From Omnitrophica WOR_2 bacterium RBG_13_41_10 (GTDB taxonomy: Bacteria > Omnitrophota > Gorgyraeia > Gygaellales > Profunditerraquicolaceae), in assembly GCA_001805465.1 (NCBI GenBank), contig MHGH01000005.1, positions 1-49,952 on the forward strand: DNA of 49,952 bases, in the 5' to 3' direction. Below the pieces are notes generated by a model. The model did not search any database, had not been told where the DNA came from, and was given only the letters and a program-made list of their open reading frames with translations. Below, piece by piece: positions 1-8,180 of the stretch. The position numbers and the translations under genes are program-made. Numbering within the stretch: the stretch's first letter is position 1; every line of letters starts with the position of its first letter.

Positions 1-603
1 CCTGAGTTTAGTGCGCAAGACTTTAAGTCCTGCATCAAATATATGGAATCTATTGAACGGGAGTCCACCCGTTGTAAAGGAATAGTGGAGAGCTTACTAA
101 AGTTTTCCAGAAGGCCGATTTCCCCGCAACCAGAATTGATAGATCTAGCTTTGGCTATTAACGAGACCTTGACCATCATCAGTCATCAGCTAAAGCTAAA
201 GAATATCACCTTGACCACCGATATTCCAGAGGGCCTGGGCAAGGTGCTTGGGATTACTAACCAGCTCCAACAGGTCTTTACCAACCTCATCCTCAATGCC
301 CAACAGGCCATGCCTGAGGGAGGCCAGCTAAAAATTGCTGCTCGGAATATTCTGGGTGAGAATAAGGTAGAGATAGAGTTTAAGGACAAGGGTTGCGGCA
401 TCTCCGAAGAAAACCTCAAGCATATCTTTGAGCCTTTCTTTACCACTAAACAAAAAGATAAAGGCACTGGCCTGGGTCTCGCCGTAAGTTACCAGATCAT
501 CCAGGAACACAAAGGCACCATAGAGATCAAGAGTGAAGTAGGCAAAGGCACGACGATAAGAGTTATTTTACCTCTAGCCGAGAAAGAGCACACAGTTACT
601 TAA
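1..603 (+). CDS. Sensor histidine kinase, C-terminal part (cut by window edge)
   Basis: The reading frame is open to the left edge, so the N-terminal sensor part is missing. Visible are the end of a dimerisation helix (RCKGIVESLLKFSR, typical of NtrB-like kinases) and a complete HATPase_c domain: N box near FTNLILNAQQAM, G1 box DKGCGISEE, F box FEPFFTTK and G2 box GTGLGLAVS. It should bind ATP and phosphorylate a response regulator. The phospho-accepting histidine lies outside the window. Receiver-domain proteins follow about 115 bases downstream and are the obvious partners, but the pairing is inferred from position only. Stop at 601-603. Confidence 0.88.
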   Translation, partial: PEFSAQDFKSCIKYMESIERESTRCKGIVESLLKFSRRPISPQPELIDLALAINETLTIISHQLKLKNITLTTDIPEGLGKVLGITNQLQQVFTNLILNAQQAMPEGGQLKIAARNILGENKVEIEFKDKGCGISEENLKHIFEPFFTTKQKDKGTGLGLAVSYQIIQEHKGTIEIKSEVGKGTTIRVILPLAEKEHTVT

Positions 604-719
604 TTATATAGCTTTTAAGAACTAATAATAAGTAAGGTGTTGATATTTAGGGTGTGAAGTTATATAATTACAGCCATAGATAGATATCAAAAAAGGTTTT
701 ATAAAAAGGAGGAATATTT

Positions 720-1103
720 ATGCATCCTGGAGTTAATATTTTAGTAGTGGATGACGAAGAGATCATGCGCAATCTCTTTACCGACATCCTGCATGATGAG
801 GGCCATCAGGTAACTACTGTTTGTAATGGAAAAGAAGCACAACCAAAGGTGCAAAATTCATTCTTTGATATTGCCTTTGTAGATGTGCATATGCCGGTAA
901 TGGATGGAATAAAAACATTGAAGATGCTCAGAGAAGCCAGCCCCGACACTAATATAGTAATGATGGATAGCCTGCCTCAGTATGCCCTTGATGAATTCAT
1001 AAAAGAAGGGGCAGTGAGCTGTATCCATAAGCCCTTTAATATAACGGAAGTCAGGGCAGTGGTAAGTAAGATTATCAAAAAAGGAAAACCCGATGGCCAA
1101 TGA
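720..1103 (+). CDS. Stand-alone response regulator receiver protein
   Basis: A 127-residue single receiver (REC) domain with no output domain. Acidic pocket D11-D12, phospho-acceptor D55 in FVDVHMPVMDG and conserved K104 in HKPF are present. The switch Thr/Ser that normally follows beta strand 4 is replaced: where its neighbour reads IIMTGYPS, this protein reads VMMDSLPQ, with Asp at 83. That may alter switching or phosphate handling. A clear ribosome binding site (aaggagga, near 706-713) precedes the ATG. Its last 11 bases overlap the start of the next receiver-GAF-HD-GYP gene, so the two are co-transcribed and translationally coupled. Confidence 0.85.
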   Translation: MHPGVNILVVDDEEIMRNLFTDILHDEGHQVTTVCNGKEAQPKVQNSFFDIAFVDVHMPVMDGIKTLKMLREASPDTNIVMMDSLPQYALDEFIKEGAVSCIHKPFNITEVRAVVSKIIKKGKPDGQ

Positions 1104-2613
1104 AAATGTCTTGGTTATCGACGATGAATTAGTACTCTGCGAACTCCTCAATGATTTATTAAAAGATAGAGGCTATAGCGTGAAATATGCCTTATCAGGA
1201 AGAAACGGCATTAATACCTTTAAGGGGGGCGGTTTTGATCTGGTGATGCTGGATTTAAAGATGCCTGATATGGATGGCATAAACGTGCTAGAAGAGATTA
1301 AAGGGTTTGATCCGGATAGCGCGGTGATTATTATGACCGGGTACCCCTCTTTTGAGACTGTCCGGGCGGCATTAAGAGGGGGGGCCTATGATTATGTTAC
1401 CAAGCCCTTTAATATAGAAGAGATATCTTTTGTGATAAAAAGGGCAGTTGACTTTAGGAATCTTTCTCTTACTAACAAGAGCTTAATGAAAGAGCTGGAA
1501 GAGCAGAATAATAAACTGGAAGAGATGGTAAAAGAAAGAACAAGAGAGCTGATCCTGCTTTATAGAATAGGCAAAGACATGTCCTCTAGCCTGAAGCTAG
1601 ATGAGGTATTAGAGATTGTTGTAGATAATATGAGTAAAATCATGGATTCGGAAATATGTTCTATCCTCTTATTAGACAAGAATACTGAAGAATTATCAAT
1701 TGGATATGCTCAGGGATTAGAAGAGAATATTGTTCGCCAGACAAGAATGAGAAAGGGAGATCCGATCTCAGGGTGGGTGGTGGAACACGGCGAACCGCTT
1801 TTAGTAGATGATATTGAGACCGACCCTAGATTTATGAAAAAGAATCAAGAGAAATATTATACCAAATCTTTAATCAGCGTACCTTTATTAGTTAAGGATG
1901 AGGTTATCGGAGTAATCAATATTAACAATAAGAGGACAAAGACGCCTTTTACTAAAGATGATTTGAGATTCGCAAAAGGGGTAGCTACTGAAGCTGCCAT
2001 TGCCATAGAAAATGCCCGGTTATTTACTTCACTTGAAGATAGCTACATGCGTACGGTTCTAGCTTTGACTTCGGCTATCGATGCCAAAGATCATTATACC
2101 AAGAGTCATTCCGAACATGTTTCTAAATATGCGGTAGGTACGGCTATGGAGCTTGGACTTTCGGATAAGCAAATAGAAGATATTAAAGAAGCCTGCCGTT
2201 TGCATGACTTAGGTAAAATAGGGGTACCCGATGATATCCTGACTAAAACGGATAAACTAACAGCCAACGAGTGGGACCAGATCAAATTGCATTCCTTAAA
2301 GAGTGCAGAGATATTAAGGCCGCTGATTTTTTTAGGCGACGTTATTGATATAGTTGAGCAGCATCATGAGCGCTACGATGGAGCCGGTTATCCGCACGGA
2401 CTTAGAGGAGAACAGATACATATGGGTGCCAGAATTTTGGCGGTCTGCGATTCCTTTGATGCCATGACCACAGATAGGCCTTATCGTAAAGCCCTTTCTC
2501 AAGATGAGGCCGTGGCCGAAATTAAGAAATGCAGCGGTAGTCAATTTGATCCTAAGGTGGTAGAGGCCTTTTTGCGACTATTAGAAAAAAACCCGGAGAT
2601 TGCAAAAAATTAA
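1093..2613 (+). CDS. Response regulator with GAF and HD-GYP domains, likely cyclic-di-GMP phosphodiesterase
   Basis: 506 residues. REC domain about 1-122 (D54 acceptor in MLDLKMPDMDG, T82, K104), a charged helical linker about 125-155, a GAF domain about 160-310, and an HD-GYP domain about 318-500. The HD pair is H371-D372 in RLHDLGKIG and the signature HHERYDGAGYP is at 424-434, followed by CDSFDAMTTDRPYR; all metal-binding positions I can see are intact. HD-GYP proteins hydrolyse cyclic-di-GMP. A cyclic-di-GMP effector candidate (PilZ, 13337) lies in the same window. Phosphorylation is likely through the upstream kinase, and the GAF domain may add small-molecule input; its ligand is unknown. 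Confidence 0.92.
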   Translation: MANENVLVIDDELVLCELLNDLLKDRGYSVKYALSGRNGINTFKGGGFDLVMLDLKMPDMDGINVLEEIKGFDPDSAVIIMTGYPSFETVRAALRGGAYDYVTKPFNIEEISFVIKRAVDFRNLSLTNKSLMKELEEQNNKLEEMVKERTRELILLYRIGKDMSSSLKLDEVLEIVVDNMSKIMDSEICSILLLDKNTEELSIGYAQGLEENIVRQTRMRKGDPISGWVVEHGEPLLVDDIETDPRFMKKNQEKYYTKSLISVPLLVKDEVIGVININNKRTKTPFTKDDLRFAKGVATEAAIAIENARLFTSLEDSYMRTVLALTSAIDAKDHYTKSHSEHVSKYAVGTAMELGLSDKQIEDIKEACRLHDLGKIGVPDDILTKTDKLTANEWDQIKLHSLKSAEILRPLIFLGDVIDIVEQHHERYDGAGYPHGLRGEQIHMGARILAVCDSFDAMTTDRPYRKALSQDEAVAEIKKCSGSQFDPKVVEAFLRLLEKNPEIAKN

Positions 2614-2642
2614 AATGAGATTTTATTTTAAGGAGGCAGACA

Positions 2643-3128
2643 ATGGATGAAATATTGGAGATTTTAGAAAAAGATGCGCGGATTACCCCGGAAGAAATCG
2701 CCAAGATGCTAAAAGAACCGGCCCAAAAGATTAAAGAGACAATAAAAAAGTATGAAAAAGAAGGAGTGATATTAAAATATAAGACGGTCCTGAATAAGCA
2801 ATTATTTAAAGACGAGGATACTAGCGTCAGGGCCTTAATCGAGGTCAATATTACCCCGCAAAAAGACGTGGGTTTTGACAAAATTGCCGAACGCATCTAT
2901 TCGTTTGCGGAAGTCACCAGCTGCTATCTTATTTCAGGGACATATGATCTTTTGGTGGTAATAGAAGGCAAAAACATCCATGCGGTTTCTAATTTCGTAG
3001 CGGAAAAACTTTCTTGCCTGGAAAATGTGCGAGGTACGGTAACGCATTTTTTACTAAAAAAATACAAAGAAGACGGAGTAGTTTTAAAACATAAGGAAGA
3101 AAATAAAAGGATAGCAATATCGTACTAA
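2643..3128 (+). CDS. Lrp/AsnC family transcriptional regulator
   Basis: 161 residues. N-terminal winged helix-turn-helix about 1-50 (DARITPEEIAKML then a recognition helix KIKETIKKYEKEGVI), followed by a RAM effector-binding domain about 60-140 (GTYDLLVVIEGK region). Strong ribosome binding site aaggaggc about 8 bases before the ATG. The stop codon is directly followed by the ATG of an aminotransferase, then glnA. The Lrp-aminotransferase pair resembles the AlaR/AlaT (YugG/YugH) arrangement of Bacillus subtilis. An amino-acid-responsive regulator of this operon is a reasonable inference; its ligand cannot be read from the sequence. Confidence 0.88.
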   Translation: MDEILEILEKDARITPEEIAKMLKEPAQKIKETIKKYEKEGVILKYKTVLNKQLFKDEDTSVRALIEVNITPQKDVGFDKIAERIYSFAEVTSCYLISGTYDLLVVIEGKNIHAVSNFVAEKLSCLENVRGTVTHFLLKKYKEDGVVLKHKEENKRIAISY

Positions 3129-4289
3129 ATGAAAAATATTATTTCTAAAAAAGTTCAAGAGATGCAGCCATCCGGCATCCGGGCATTTTTTGACCTGGTG
3201 CTAGGGATGAAGGAGGTTATCTCTTTAGGAGTAGGAGAGCCGGATTTTGTTACCCCTTGGCAGATCCGCGAGGCAGGGATATCTTCTTTGGAGGAGGGAT
3301 TTACTTCTTATACCTCTAATAAAGGCCTTTATAAATTAAGGTTAACTATCAGTAACTATTTAAAGAATAGGTACGGCTTAGAATATTGCCCAGATGAAGA
3401 AATTCTCATTACCGTCGGAGTAAGTGAAGGCCTGGATTTAACCTTAAGGGCAATTGTGGAACCCGGCGATAAAATTATTGTGCCGCAACCTAGTTACGTC
3501 TCTTACGGCCCGGTAGCAGAATTAGCAGGGGCAGAGGTTACCTATATTGATACGCAAAAAACCAACTTTAAGCTCACACCCGGCCTATTAGAAAAACATA
3601 TTGATAAGAAGACCAAGGCCATCATTTTAAATTATCCCAATAACCCTACCGGAGTCTCTTATAATAAAAAAGAACTAAGCCAAATCCACAAAGTTCTATT
3701 AAAACATAATGTGCTTTGTATTTCTGATGAGGTATATGGAGATTTGACTTATGATTTTTCGCACATCCCTTTTCCTACGTTTCCTAAGGCAAAAGAGAAT
3801 ACTATGTATCTGAACGGATTCTCCAAGGCTTATGCTATGACTGGTTGGCGCGTAGGCTACGCTTGCGGCCCCAAAGAAATAATCGCAGCCATGACGAAAA
3901 TACATCAGTACACTATTATGTGCGTTTCTATCACCAGTCAAATGGCAGCATGCGAAGCACTGCATTCAGGTAAGAGGTCCTTAGAAGAGATGAAACGCGA
4001 ATATCGTAGGCGTAGGGAATTCGTAGTAGACAGATTTGGTGAAATAGGCTTAGAATGTAGAAAACCGCAGGGTGCTTTTTATGCTTTCGTTTGCATAAAA
4101 AATAGCGGCCTTAAGGCATTAGAGTTTGCCCGGAAACTGCTCAAAGAAGAAAATGTCGCGGTTGTTCCGGGGACTGCTTTTGGCAGTCAATTCGACGATT
4201 ATATCCGCGTATCTTATGCCTCCAGCTACGATAACTTAAAAGAGGCATTGGCAAGAATAGAAAAATTTGTAAAGAAAATCAAAAGATAG
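3129..4289 (+). CDS. Class I/II pyridoxal-phosphate aminotransferase
   Basis: 386 residues, fold type I aminotransferase. The PLP lysine is K233 in FSKAYAMTGWR; supporting motifs are NYPNNPTG (168-175), SDEVY (199-203) and the C-terminal substrate-carboxylate arginine in YIRVSYA. It transfers an amino group between an amino acid and 2-oxoglutarate; alanine or aspartate types are closest by look, but substrate is not decidable here. It starts immediately after the Lrp-type stop codon with no spacer and no separate ribosome binding site, so it depends on translation of the regulator. glnA follows after 11 bases, placing it in nitrogen metabolism. Confidence 0.88.
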   Translation: MKNIISKKVQEMQPSGIRAFFDLVLGMKEVISLGVGEPDFVTPWQIREAGISSLEEGFTSYTSNKGLYKLRLTISNYLKNRYGLEYCPDEEILITVGVSEGLDLTLRAIVEPGDKIIVPQPSYVSYGPVAELAGAEVTYIDTQKTNFKLTPGLLEKHIDKKTKAIILNYPNNPTGVSYNKKELSQIHKVLLKHNVLCISDEVYGDLTYDFSHIPFPTFPKAKENTMYLNGFSKAYAMTGWRVGYACGPKEIIAAMTKIHQYTIMCVSITSQMAACEALHSGKRSLEEMKREYRRRREFVVDRFGEIGLECRKPQGAFYAFVCIKNSGLKALEFARKLLKEENVAVVPGTAFGSQFDDYIRVSYASSYDNLKEALARIEKFVKKIKR

Positions 4290-4300
4290 GAGTTAAAGGC

Positions 4301-5629
4301 ATGAAGCCAAAAACCAATAGTGATGTTATGAAGTTAGTAAAAGAGAAAAAAGTAAGGTATATCAGGTTGTGGTTTACCGACGTATTGGGGTTCTTAAAAG
4401 GGTTTACCATAACTGTAAATGAACTGCCGCGCGCTTTAGGCGACGGCATGGGTTTTGACGGCTCTTCTATTGAAGGCTTTGCGCGCATAGAAGAATCTGA
4501 TATGATTGCCCGGCCTGATATAAGCACCTTTAAAATACTACCTTGGGAATCTAAAGAGCAGCCGGTAGCGCGCATGTTTTGCGATATTTATACCCCTGGC
4601 GGCAGGCCTTTTCCAGGGGACCCCCGCTATATTTTAAAAAAGAATTTAGGGCGCGCTAAAAAAATGGGATATACCTATTATGTGGGCCCGGAATTAGAAT
4701 ATTTTTATTTTAATAACCCCAAGAATGCCATTATTCTGGATAAGGGAGGGTATTTTGATTTAACCCCTTTAGATCTTGCCCAGAGTGTGCGCAATGAAAC
4801 CGTCAATGCCCTGGAAGATTTAGGCATTATCGTAGAATACAGCCATCACGAAGTAGCCTCCAGCCAGCATGAAATTGATTTAAGGTATTCCGAGGCCTTA
4901 TCTATGGCAGACAATGTGATGACTTATAGATTAGTGGCCAAGGAGATTGCGCAGGCAAAGGGCTTACACGCTTCCTTTATGCCTAAGCCGGTTTATGGGA
5001 TTAATGGTTCGGGTATGCACACACACCAATCGTTATTTAAAGGTTCAGCCAACGCCTTTTTCGATAAAAAAGAAAAATACCATCTTTCCAAGATTGCCAA
5101 GCATTTTATCGCCGGCCTGTTAAAACATTCTCCGGAGATAGCCTCGGTGACTAACCAATGGGTTAATTCTTATAAGCGCTTGGTGCCGGGTTATGAAGCG
5201 CCGGTATATATCTGTTGGGCGCAGATGAACCGCTCGGCATTAATAAGAGTACCGATGTATAAGCCGGGAAAAGAAAAAGCCACGCGCATGGAGTATCGTT
5301 CACCTGATCCGGCTTGTAATCCGTACCTGGCATTCTCCGTCATGCTTGCAGCAGGCCTGGAAGGAATGGAAAAGAAATATTCGCTTCCTGACCCGGCAAA
5401 CGATAATATTTATCATATGAGCGAGGAACAGAGAGAGCGTGCCAAAATAAAATCCCTACCAGAAGACTTATTGGAGGCAATTAAATTAACGGAGAAATCC
5501 GAGCTTGTGAAGAAGACGCTAGGGGAAGAGCTGTTTAATTTCTTTATCCGTAATAAAAAAATGGAGTGGGATGAATACAAGGCACAGGTGACCCAATACG
5601 AAATAGACAAGTACCTGCCGATATTATAA
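4301..5629 (+). CDS. glnA: Glutamine synthetase type I (GSI-alpha-like)
   Basis: 442 residues, the usual length of type I enzymes. Makes glutamine from glutamate, ammonia and ATP as a dodecamer in the cytoplasm. Seen: GFDGSSIEGF near 51-60, the catalytic GPELEYFYF and HHEVASSQHEIDLRY segments, NGSGMHTHQSLF, and EYRSPDPACNPYLAF. Arg62 of the Bacillus enzyme, which mediates glutamine feedback inhibition, is present at the same number (ARIEESD). The adenylylation motif NLYDLP of the beta type is absent; the equivalent site reads NIYHMSEEQ. So control is probably by feedback and expression rather than adenylylation. The next gene, a GAF-ANTAR protein, begins one base after the stop. Confidence 0.96.
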   Translation: MKPKTNSDVMKLVKEKKVRYIRLWFTDVLGFLKGFTITVNELPRALGDGMGFDGSSIEGFARIEESDMIARPDISTFKILPWESKEQPVARMFCDIYTPGGRPFPGDPRYILKKNLGRAKKMGYTYYVGPELEYFYFNNPKNAIILDKGGYFDLTPLDLAQSVRNETVNALEDLGIIVEYSHHEVASSQHEIDLRYSEALSMADNVMTYRLVAKEIAQAKGLHASFMPKPVYGINGSGMHTHQSLFKGSANAFFDKKEKYHLSKIAKHFIAGLLKHSPEIASVTNQWVNSYKRLVPGYEAPVYICWAQMNRSALIRVPMYKPGKEKATRMEYRSPDPACNPYLAFSVMLAAGLEGMEKKYSLPDPANDNIYHMSEEQRERAKIKSLPEDLLEAIKLTEKSELVKKTLGEELFNFFIRNKKMEWDEYKAQVTQYEIDKYLPIL

Positions 5630-6361
5630 ATGGCCAAAAGAAAAAATAAAAAAAGTTATCAGATTTATTTAAAACAGATTGAAGCAATTTCTAAGGTAGC
5701 TAATCTGATTACTTCAGGTTTATATTTAGAGGAGCTTTTACGCCTTGTGGTCCAGGTTACTGCAGAAACTATGAATTCAAAAATCAGTTCCCTTATGCTG
5801 CTTGATCCTGACACCAAAGAACTGGTAATTAAAGCAACGCAGTCGGTTTCAGAAAGCTACAACAAGAAACCCAATCTAAAGTTAGGCGAAGGCATAGCCG
5901 GGTTAGTGGCAAAAGATAATAAAACCATATGCGTTCTAGATATCCGGGAAGATAGCCGTTATCTAAACAGAGAGGTCGCTAAAAAAGAAAATTTATGTTC
6001 TTTAGCCAGCGTGCCTCTGGCGGTAAAGGCCAGAGTAATCGGAGTACTAAACTGTTATACATCTAAGAAACATAAATTTACTAAACCGGAATTAGATGTC
6101 TTAACTGCTTTAGCTAATCAGGCAGCAGTAGCTATTGAAAATGCAGAATTAAACTTAAGGGCGCTTAGTGCTGAAGAAGCATTGACGACCCGTAAACTTA
6201 TTGAACGGGCAAAGGAGATACTTTCTCAGGAAGCGAATATTTTACCATCCGAGGCTTATCGGCTGATTCAGAAACAAAGCATGGACAGCCGTAAATCTAT
6301 GCGTGAAATTGCCGAGGCCATAATTCTAGCTAAGGATATAAAATTAAAGAATAAGACATAA
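5630..6361 (+). CDS. GAF-ANTAR protein, likely RNA-binding transcription antiterminator
   Basis: 243 residues. GAF sensor domain about 25-172, then an ANTAR domain about 180-236 with the pattern RKLIERAKEIL, EAYRLIQKQSMDS and MREIAEAIILA. ANTAR proteins (AmiR, NasR, EutV families) bind tandem short hairpins in leader RNA and prevent formation of an overlapping terminator. The ATG directly follows the glnA stop codon, so it is co-expressed with glutamine synthetase. Only one small gene lies between it and gdhA, whose leader has a terminator overlapped by an alternative hairpin (6674-6708). Control of gdhA or related genes by this protein is inference. The GAF ligand is unknown. Confidence 0.9.
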   Translation: MAKRKNKKSYQIYLKQIEAISKVANLITSGLYLEELLRLVVQVTAETMNSKISSLMLLDPDTKELVIKATQSVSESYNKKPNLKLGEGIAGLVAKDNKTICVLDIREDSRYLNREVAKKENLCSLASVPLAVKARVIGVLNCYTSKKHKFTKPELDVLTALANQAAVAIENAELNLRALSAEEALTTRKLIERAKEILSQEANILPSEAYRLIQKQSMDSRKSMREIAEAIILAKDIKLKNKT

Positions 6362-6371
6362 GGAGGAAGGC

Positions 6372-6614
6372 ATGCGCGAACACCTAGGTTTTTTAAGAAC
6401 TTCCAGTATGGTAGTCAAGATTGCGGCTTGGGTTTTTTTATTTTTTGGCATAACCGGAGGCATCGCCATTATGTTAGGGCGGGTCCCCGGCACCCCGCCC
6501 ATTAGGGGATTAATAGGTTTAGGGTTATATGCATTTGCTTTCTTTTTCTTTTATCTGATTGCCAAGATCGCGGATTTGTTGATTAAGATAATCAATGAGA
6601 TAAAAAAAGAATAA
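6372..6614 (+). CDS. Small two-helix membrane protein, unknown function
   Basis: 80 residues; not recognised. Two hydrophobic segments at about 16-35 and 48-70, joined by a short Gly/Pro-rich loop (GRVPGTPPIRG), with a lysine-rich C-terminus (KIINEIKKE). Ribosome binding site aaggagga lies 6-7 bases before the ATG. It follows the GAF-ANTAR gene by 10 bases and is the last gene before the gdhA promoter, so it is probably the end of the Lrp-glnA operon. No ammonium-transporter or GlnK feature is visible; nothing supports a specific role. Confidence 0.6.
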   Translation: MREHLGFLRTSSMVVKIAAWVFLFFGITGGIAIMLGRVPGTPPIRGLIGLGLYAFAFFFFYLIAKIADLLIKIINEIKKE

Positions 6615-6627
6615 GCGCAAAGATTTC

Positions 6628-6655
6628 TTGACAAAATAAGGTTTCATGTTAATAT
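6628..6655 (+). promoter_or_regulatory. Sigma70-type promoter for gdhA
   Basis: Perfect -35 box TTGACA (6628-6633), 16-base spacer, -10 box TAATAT (6650-6655). A start near 6661-6663 would give a leader of about 120 bases before gdhA that contains the attenuator-like hairpins described separately. Confidence 0.7.
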
Positions 6656-6673
6656 CTTACTAATTTAGATAAA

Positions 6674-6719
6674 GGACGAAGGCGTCCACAAATCAAAGTG
6701 GGCGCTTTTTATTTTTTTT
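6674..6719 (+). terminator. Attenuator-like leader: overlapping hairpin and intrinsic terminator before gdhA
   Basis: Terminator stem: 6679-6689 pairs with 6698-6708 over 11 bp (two G-U pairs), 8-base loop, then a T-rich run 6706-6719. A competing short hairpin 6674-6687 (GGAC, loop GAAGGC, GTCC) uses nine of the same bases as the 5' arm. The two cannot coexist, as in ANTAR-type antitermination, where the bound hairpin blocks the terminator. Caveat: the second, upstream hairpin of the standard ANTAR target is not visible between the predicted start and 6673, and the loop starts with G, not the usual A. It also works as a simple terminator for the glnA operon. Confidence 0.65.
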
Positions 6720-6784
6720 AAAGACCTGTGCCTATTTAATAGGCAATTAATGTATAGTTCATAATCATTAAGGAGGAATTAACA

Positions 6785-8122
6785 ATGGCAAAGAGAATCG
6801 AAGAATTTATGGCCAAGGTAATCGAGAAAAATCCAGGTGAAGTGGAGTTTCATCAGGCAGTACAAGAAGTGGTAGACTCGTTAGAGTCTTTCCTGGAAAA
6901 AAATCCCCGTTATCAGCAAGTCAAGATTTTAGAAAGAATAGTGGAGCCGGAGAGGGTGATTATGTTTAGGGCGCCTTGGCTGGATGATCAGGGAGAGATT
7001 CAGGTGAACCGCGGCTACCGCATAGAAATGAATAGCGCCATAGGGCCTTATAAAGGGGGCCTGCGTTTTCATCCCAGCGTAAACTTAGGGATATTAAAAT
7101 TCCTGGCCTTTGAGCAGGTATTTAAAAACAGCCTGACAACGCTTCCTATGGGGGGCGGTAAGGGTGGCTCTGATTTTGACCCTAAAGGAAAATCAGATAA
7201 CGAGGTAATGAGATTTTGCCAGAGTTTTATGACCGAGCTATTCAGGCACATCGGCCCGGATACTGATGTTCCTGCTGGTGACATAGGAGTAGGCGGAAGG
7301 GAAATTGGTTACCTGTTTGGCCAATACAAAAGGTTACGTAATGAATTCACCGGTGTACTTACCGGTAAAGGCCTGAATTGGGGCGGGAGTTTAATCAGGC
7401 CCGAAGCCACAGGTTATGGTTGCGTATATTTTGTAGAAGAGATGTTGAAGACCAGGGGCCAATCCTTAAAAGGAAAAGTTTGCGCGGTATCCGGTTCGGG
7501 CAACGTAGCCCAGTATACCGTAGAGAAACTTTTACAATTGGGGGCTAAGGTAGTTACTGTATCCGACTCCAATGGTTTCATATACGACGAAGGAGGCATT
7601 GATCAAAAAGAGCTACGTTGTGTTATGGAGCTTAAAAACGTAAAGCGGGGCCGGATTAAAGACTGCGCTAAGGAATTTAATTGCAAGTATTTTGAAAATA
7701 AAAAACCTTGGGGCATAAAATGCGATATTGCTTTTCCTTCTGCTACCCAAAACGAAATAGATGAAGATGATGCCAAGGCTTTGGTAAAAGGCGGCTGTAT
7801 CGTTGTAGGCGAAGGCGCTAATATGCCTACCACCCCTGAAGGGGTAAGGGTGTTTAAGAAAGCAAAGATTTTATATGCCCCTGGTAAAGCTGCCAATGCC
7901 GGAGGGGTTGCTACTTCCGGTTTAGAGATGACTCAGAATAGTGTCCGTCTATCTTGGTCCCGGGAAGAAGTAGATAAAAAACTCCGTGAGATAATGATCG
8001 CTATTCACCAACAGTGCCTCAAATACGGCAAAGAAGGCGATTATATAGATTATGTGAAAGGAGCCAATATCGCCGGATTTGTCAAAGTGGCAGATGCCAT
8101 GATAGAGCAGGGGTTAGTTTAA
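6785..8122 (+). CDS. gdhA: Glutamate dehydrogenase (NADP-type, hexameric)
   Basis: 445 residues, matching the 50-kDa bacterial family. Interconverts 2-oxoglutarate plus ammonia and glutamate. Seen: substrate-binding GPYKGGLRFH (K90), catalytic K126 in PMGGGKGGSDFD, DVPAGDIGVGGREIG, and a nucleotide-binding AVSGSGNVAQYTVEKL segment with VVTVSDSNGF after the second strand, a serine typical of NADP-preferring enzymes. Strong ribosome binding site aaggagga 8 bases before the ATG. It has its own promoter and attenuator-like leader, so it can be regulated apart from glnA. GDH and GS together form the ammonia assimilation route here; no GOGAT is in the window. Confidence 0.95.
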   Translation: MAKRIEEFMAKVIEKNPGEVEFHQAVQEVVDSLESFLEKNPRYQQVKILERIVEPERVIMFRAPWLDDQGEIQVNRGYRIEMNSAIGPYKGGLRFHPSVNLGILKFLAFEQVFKNSLTTLPMGGGKGGSDFDPKGKSDNEVMRFCQSFMTELFRHIGPDTDVPAGDIGVGGREIGYLFGQYKRLRNEFTGVLTGKGLNWGGSLIRPEATGYGCVYFVEEMLKTRGQSLKGKVCAVSGSGNVAQYTVEKLLQLGAKVVTVSDSNGFIYDEGGIDQKELRCVMELKNVKRGRIKDCAKEFNCKYFENKKPWGIKCDIAFPSATQNEIDEDDAKALVKGGCIVVGEGANMPTTPEGVRVFKKAKILYAPGKAANAGGVATSGLEMTQNSVRLSWSREEVDKKLREIMIAIHQQCLKYGKEGDYIDYVKGANIAGFVKVADAMIEQGLV

Positions 8123-8128
8123 TTGAAT

Positions 8129-8156
8129 TTGCAAATCTCAAACTATATATTATAAT
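8129..8156 (+). promoter_or_regulatory. Candidate promoter before the DUF1846 gene
   Basis: TTGCAA (8129-8134), 16-base spacer, TATAAT (8151-8156), lying between the gdhA stop and the next ATG at 8181. The region is very AT-rich, so a chance match is possible. Confidence 0.45.
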
Positions 8157-8180
8157 AATATACATAGTGGTTAAGAAGAC

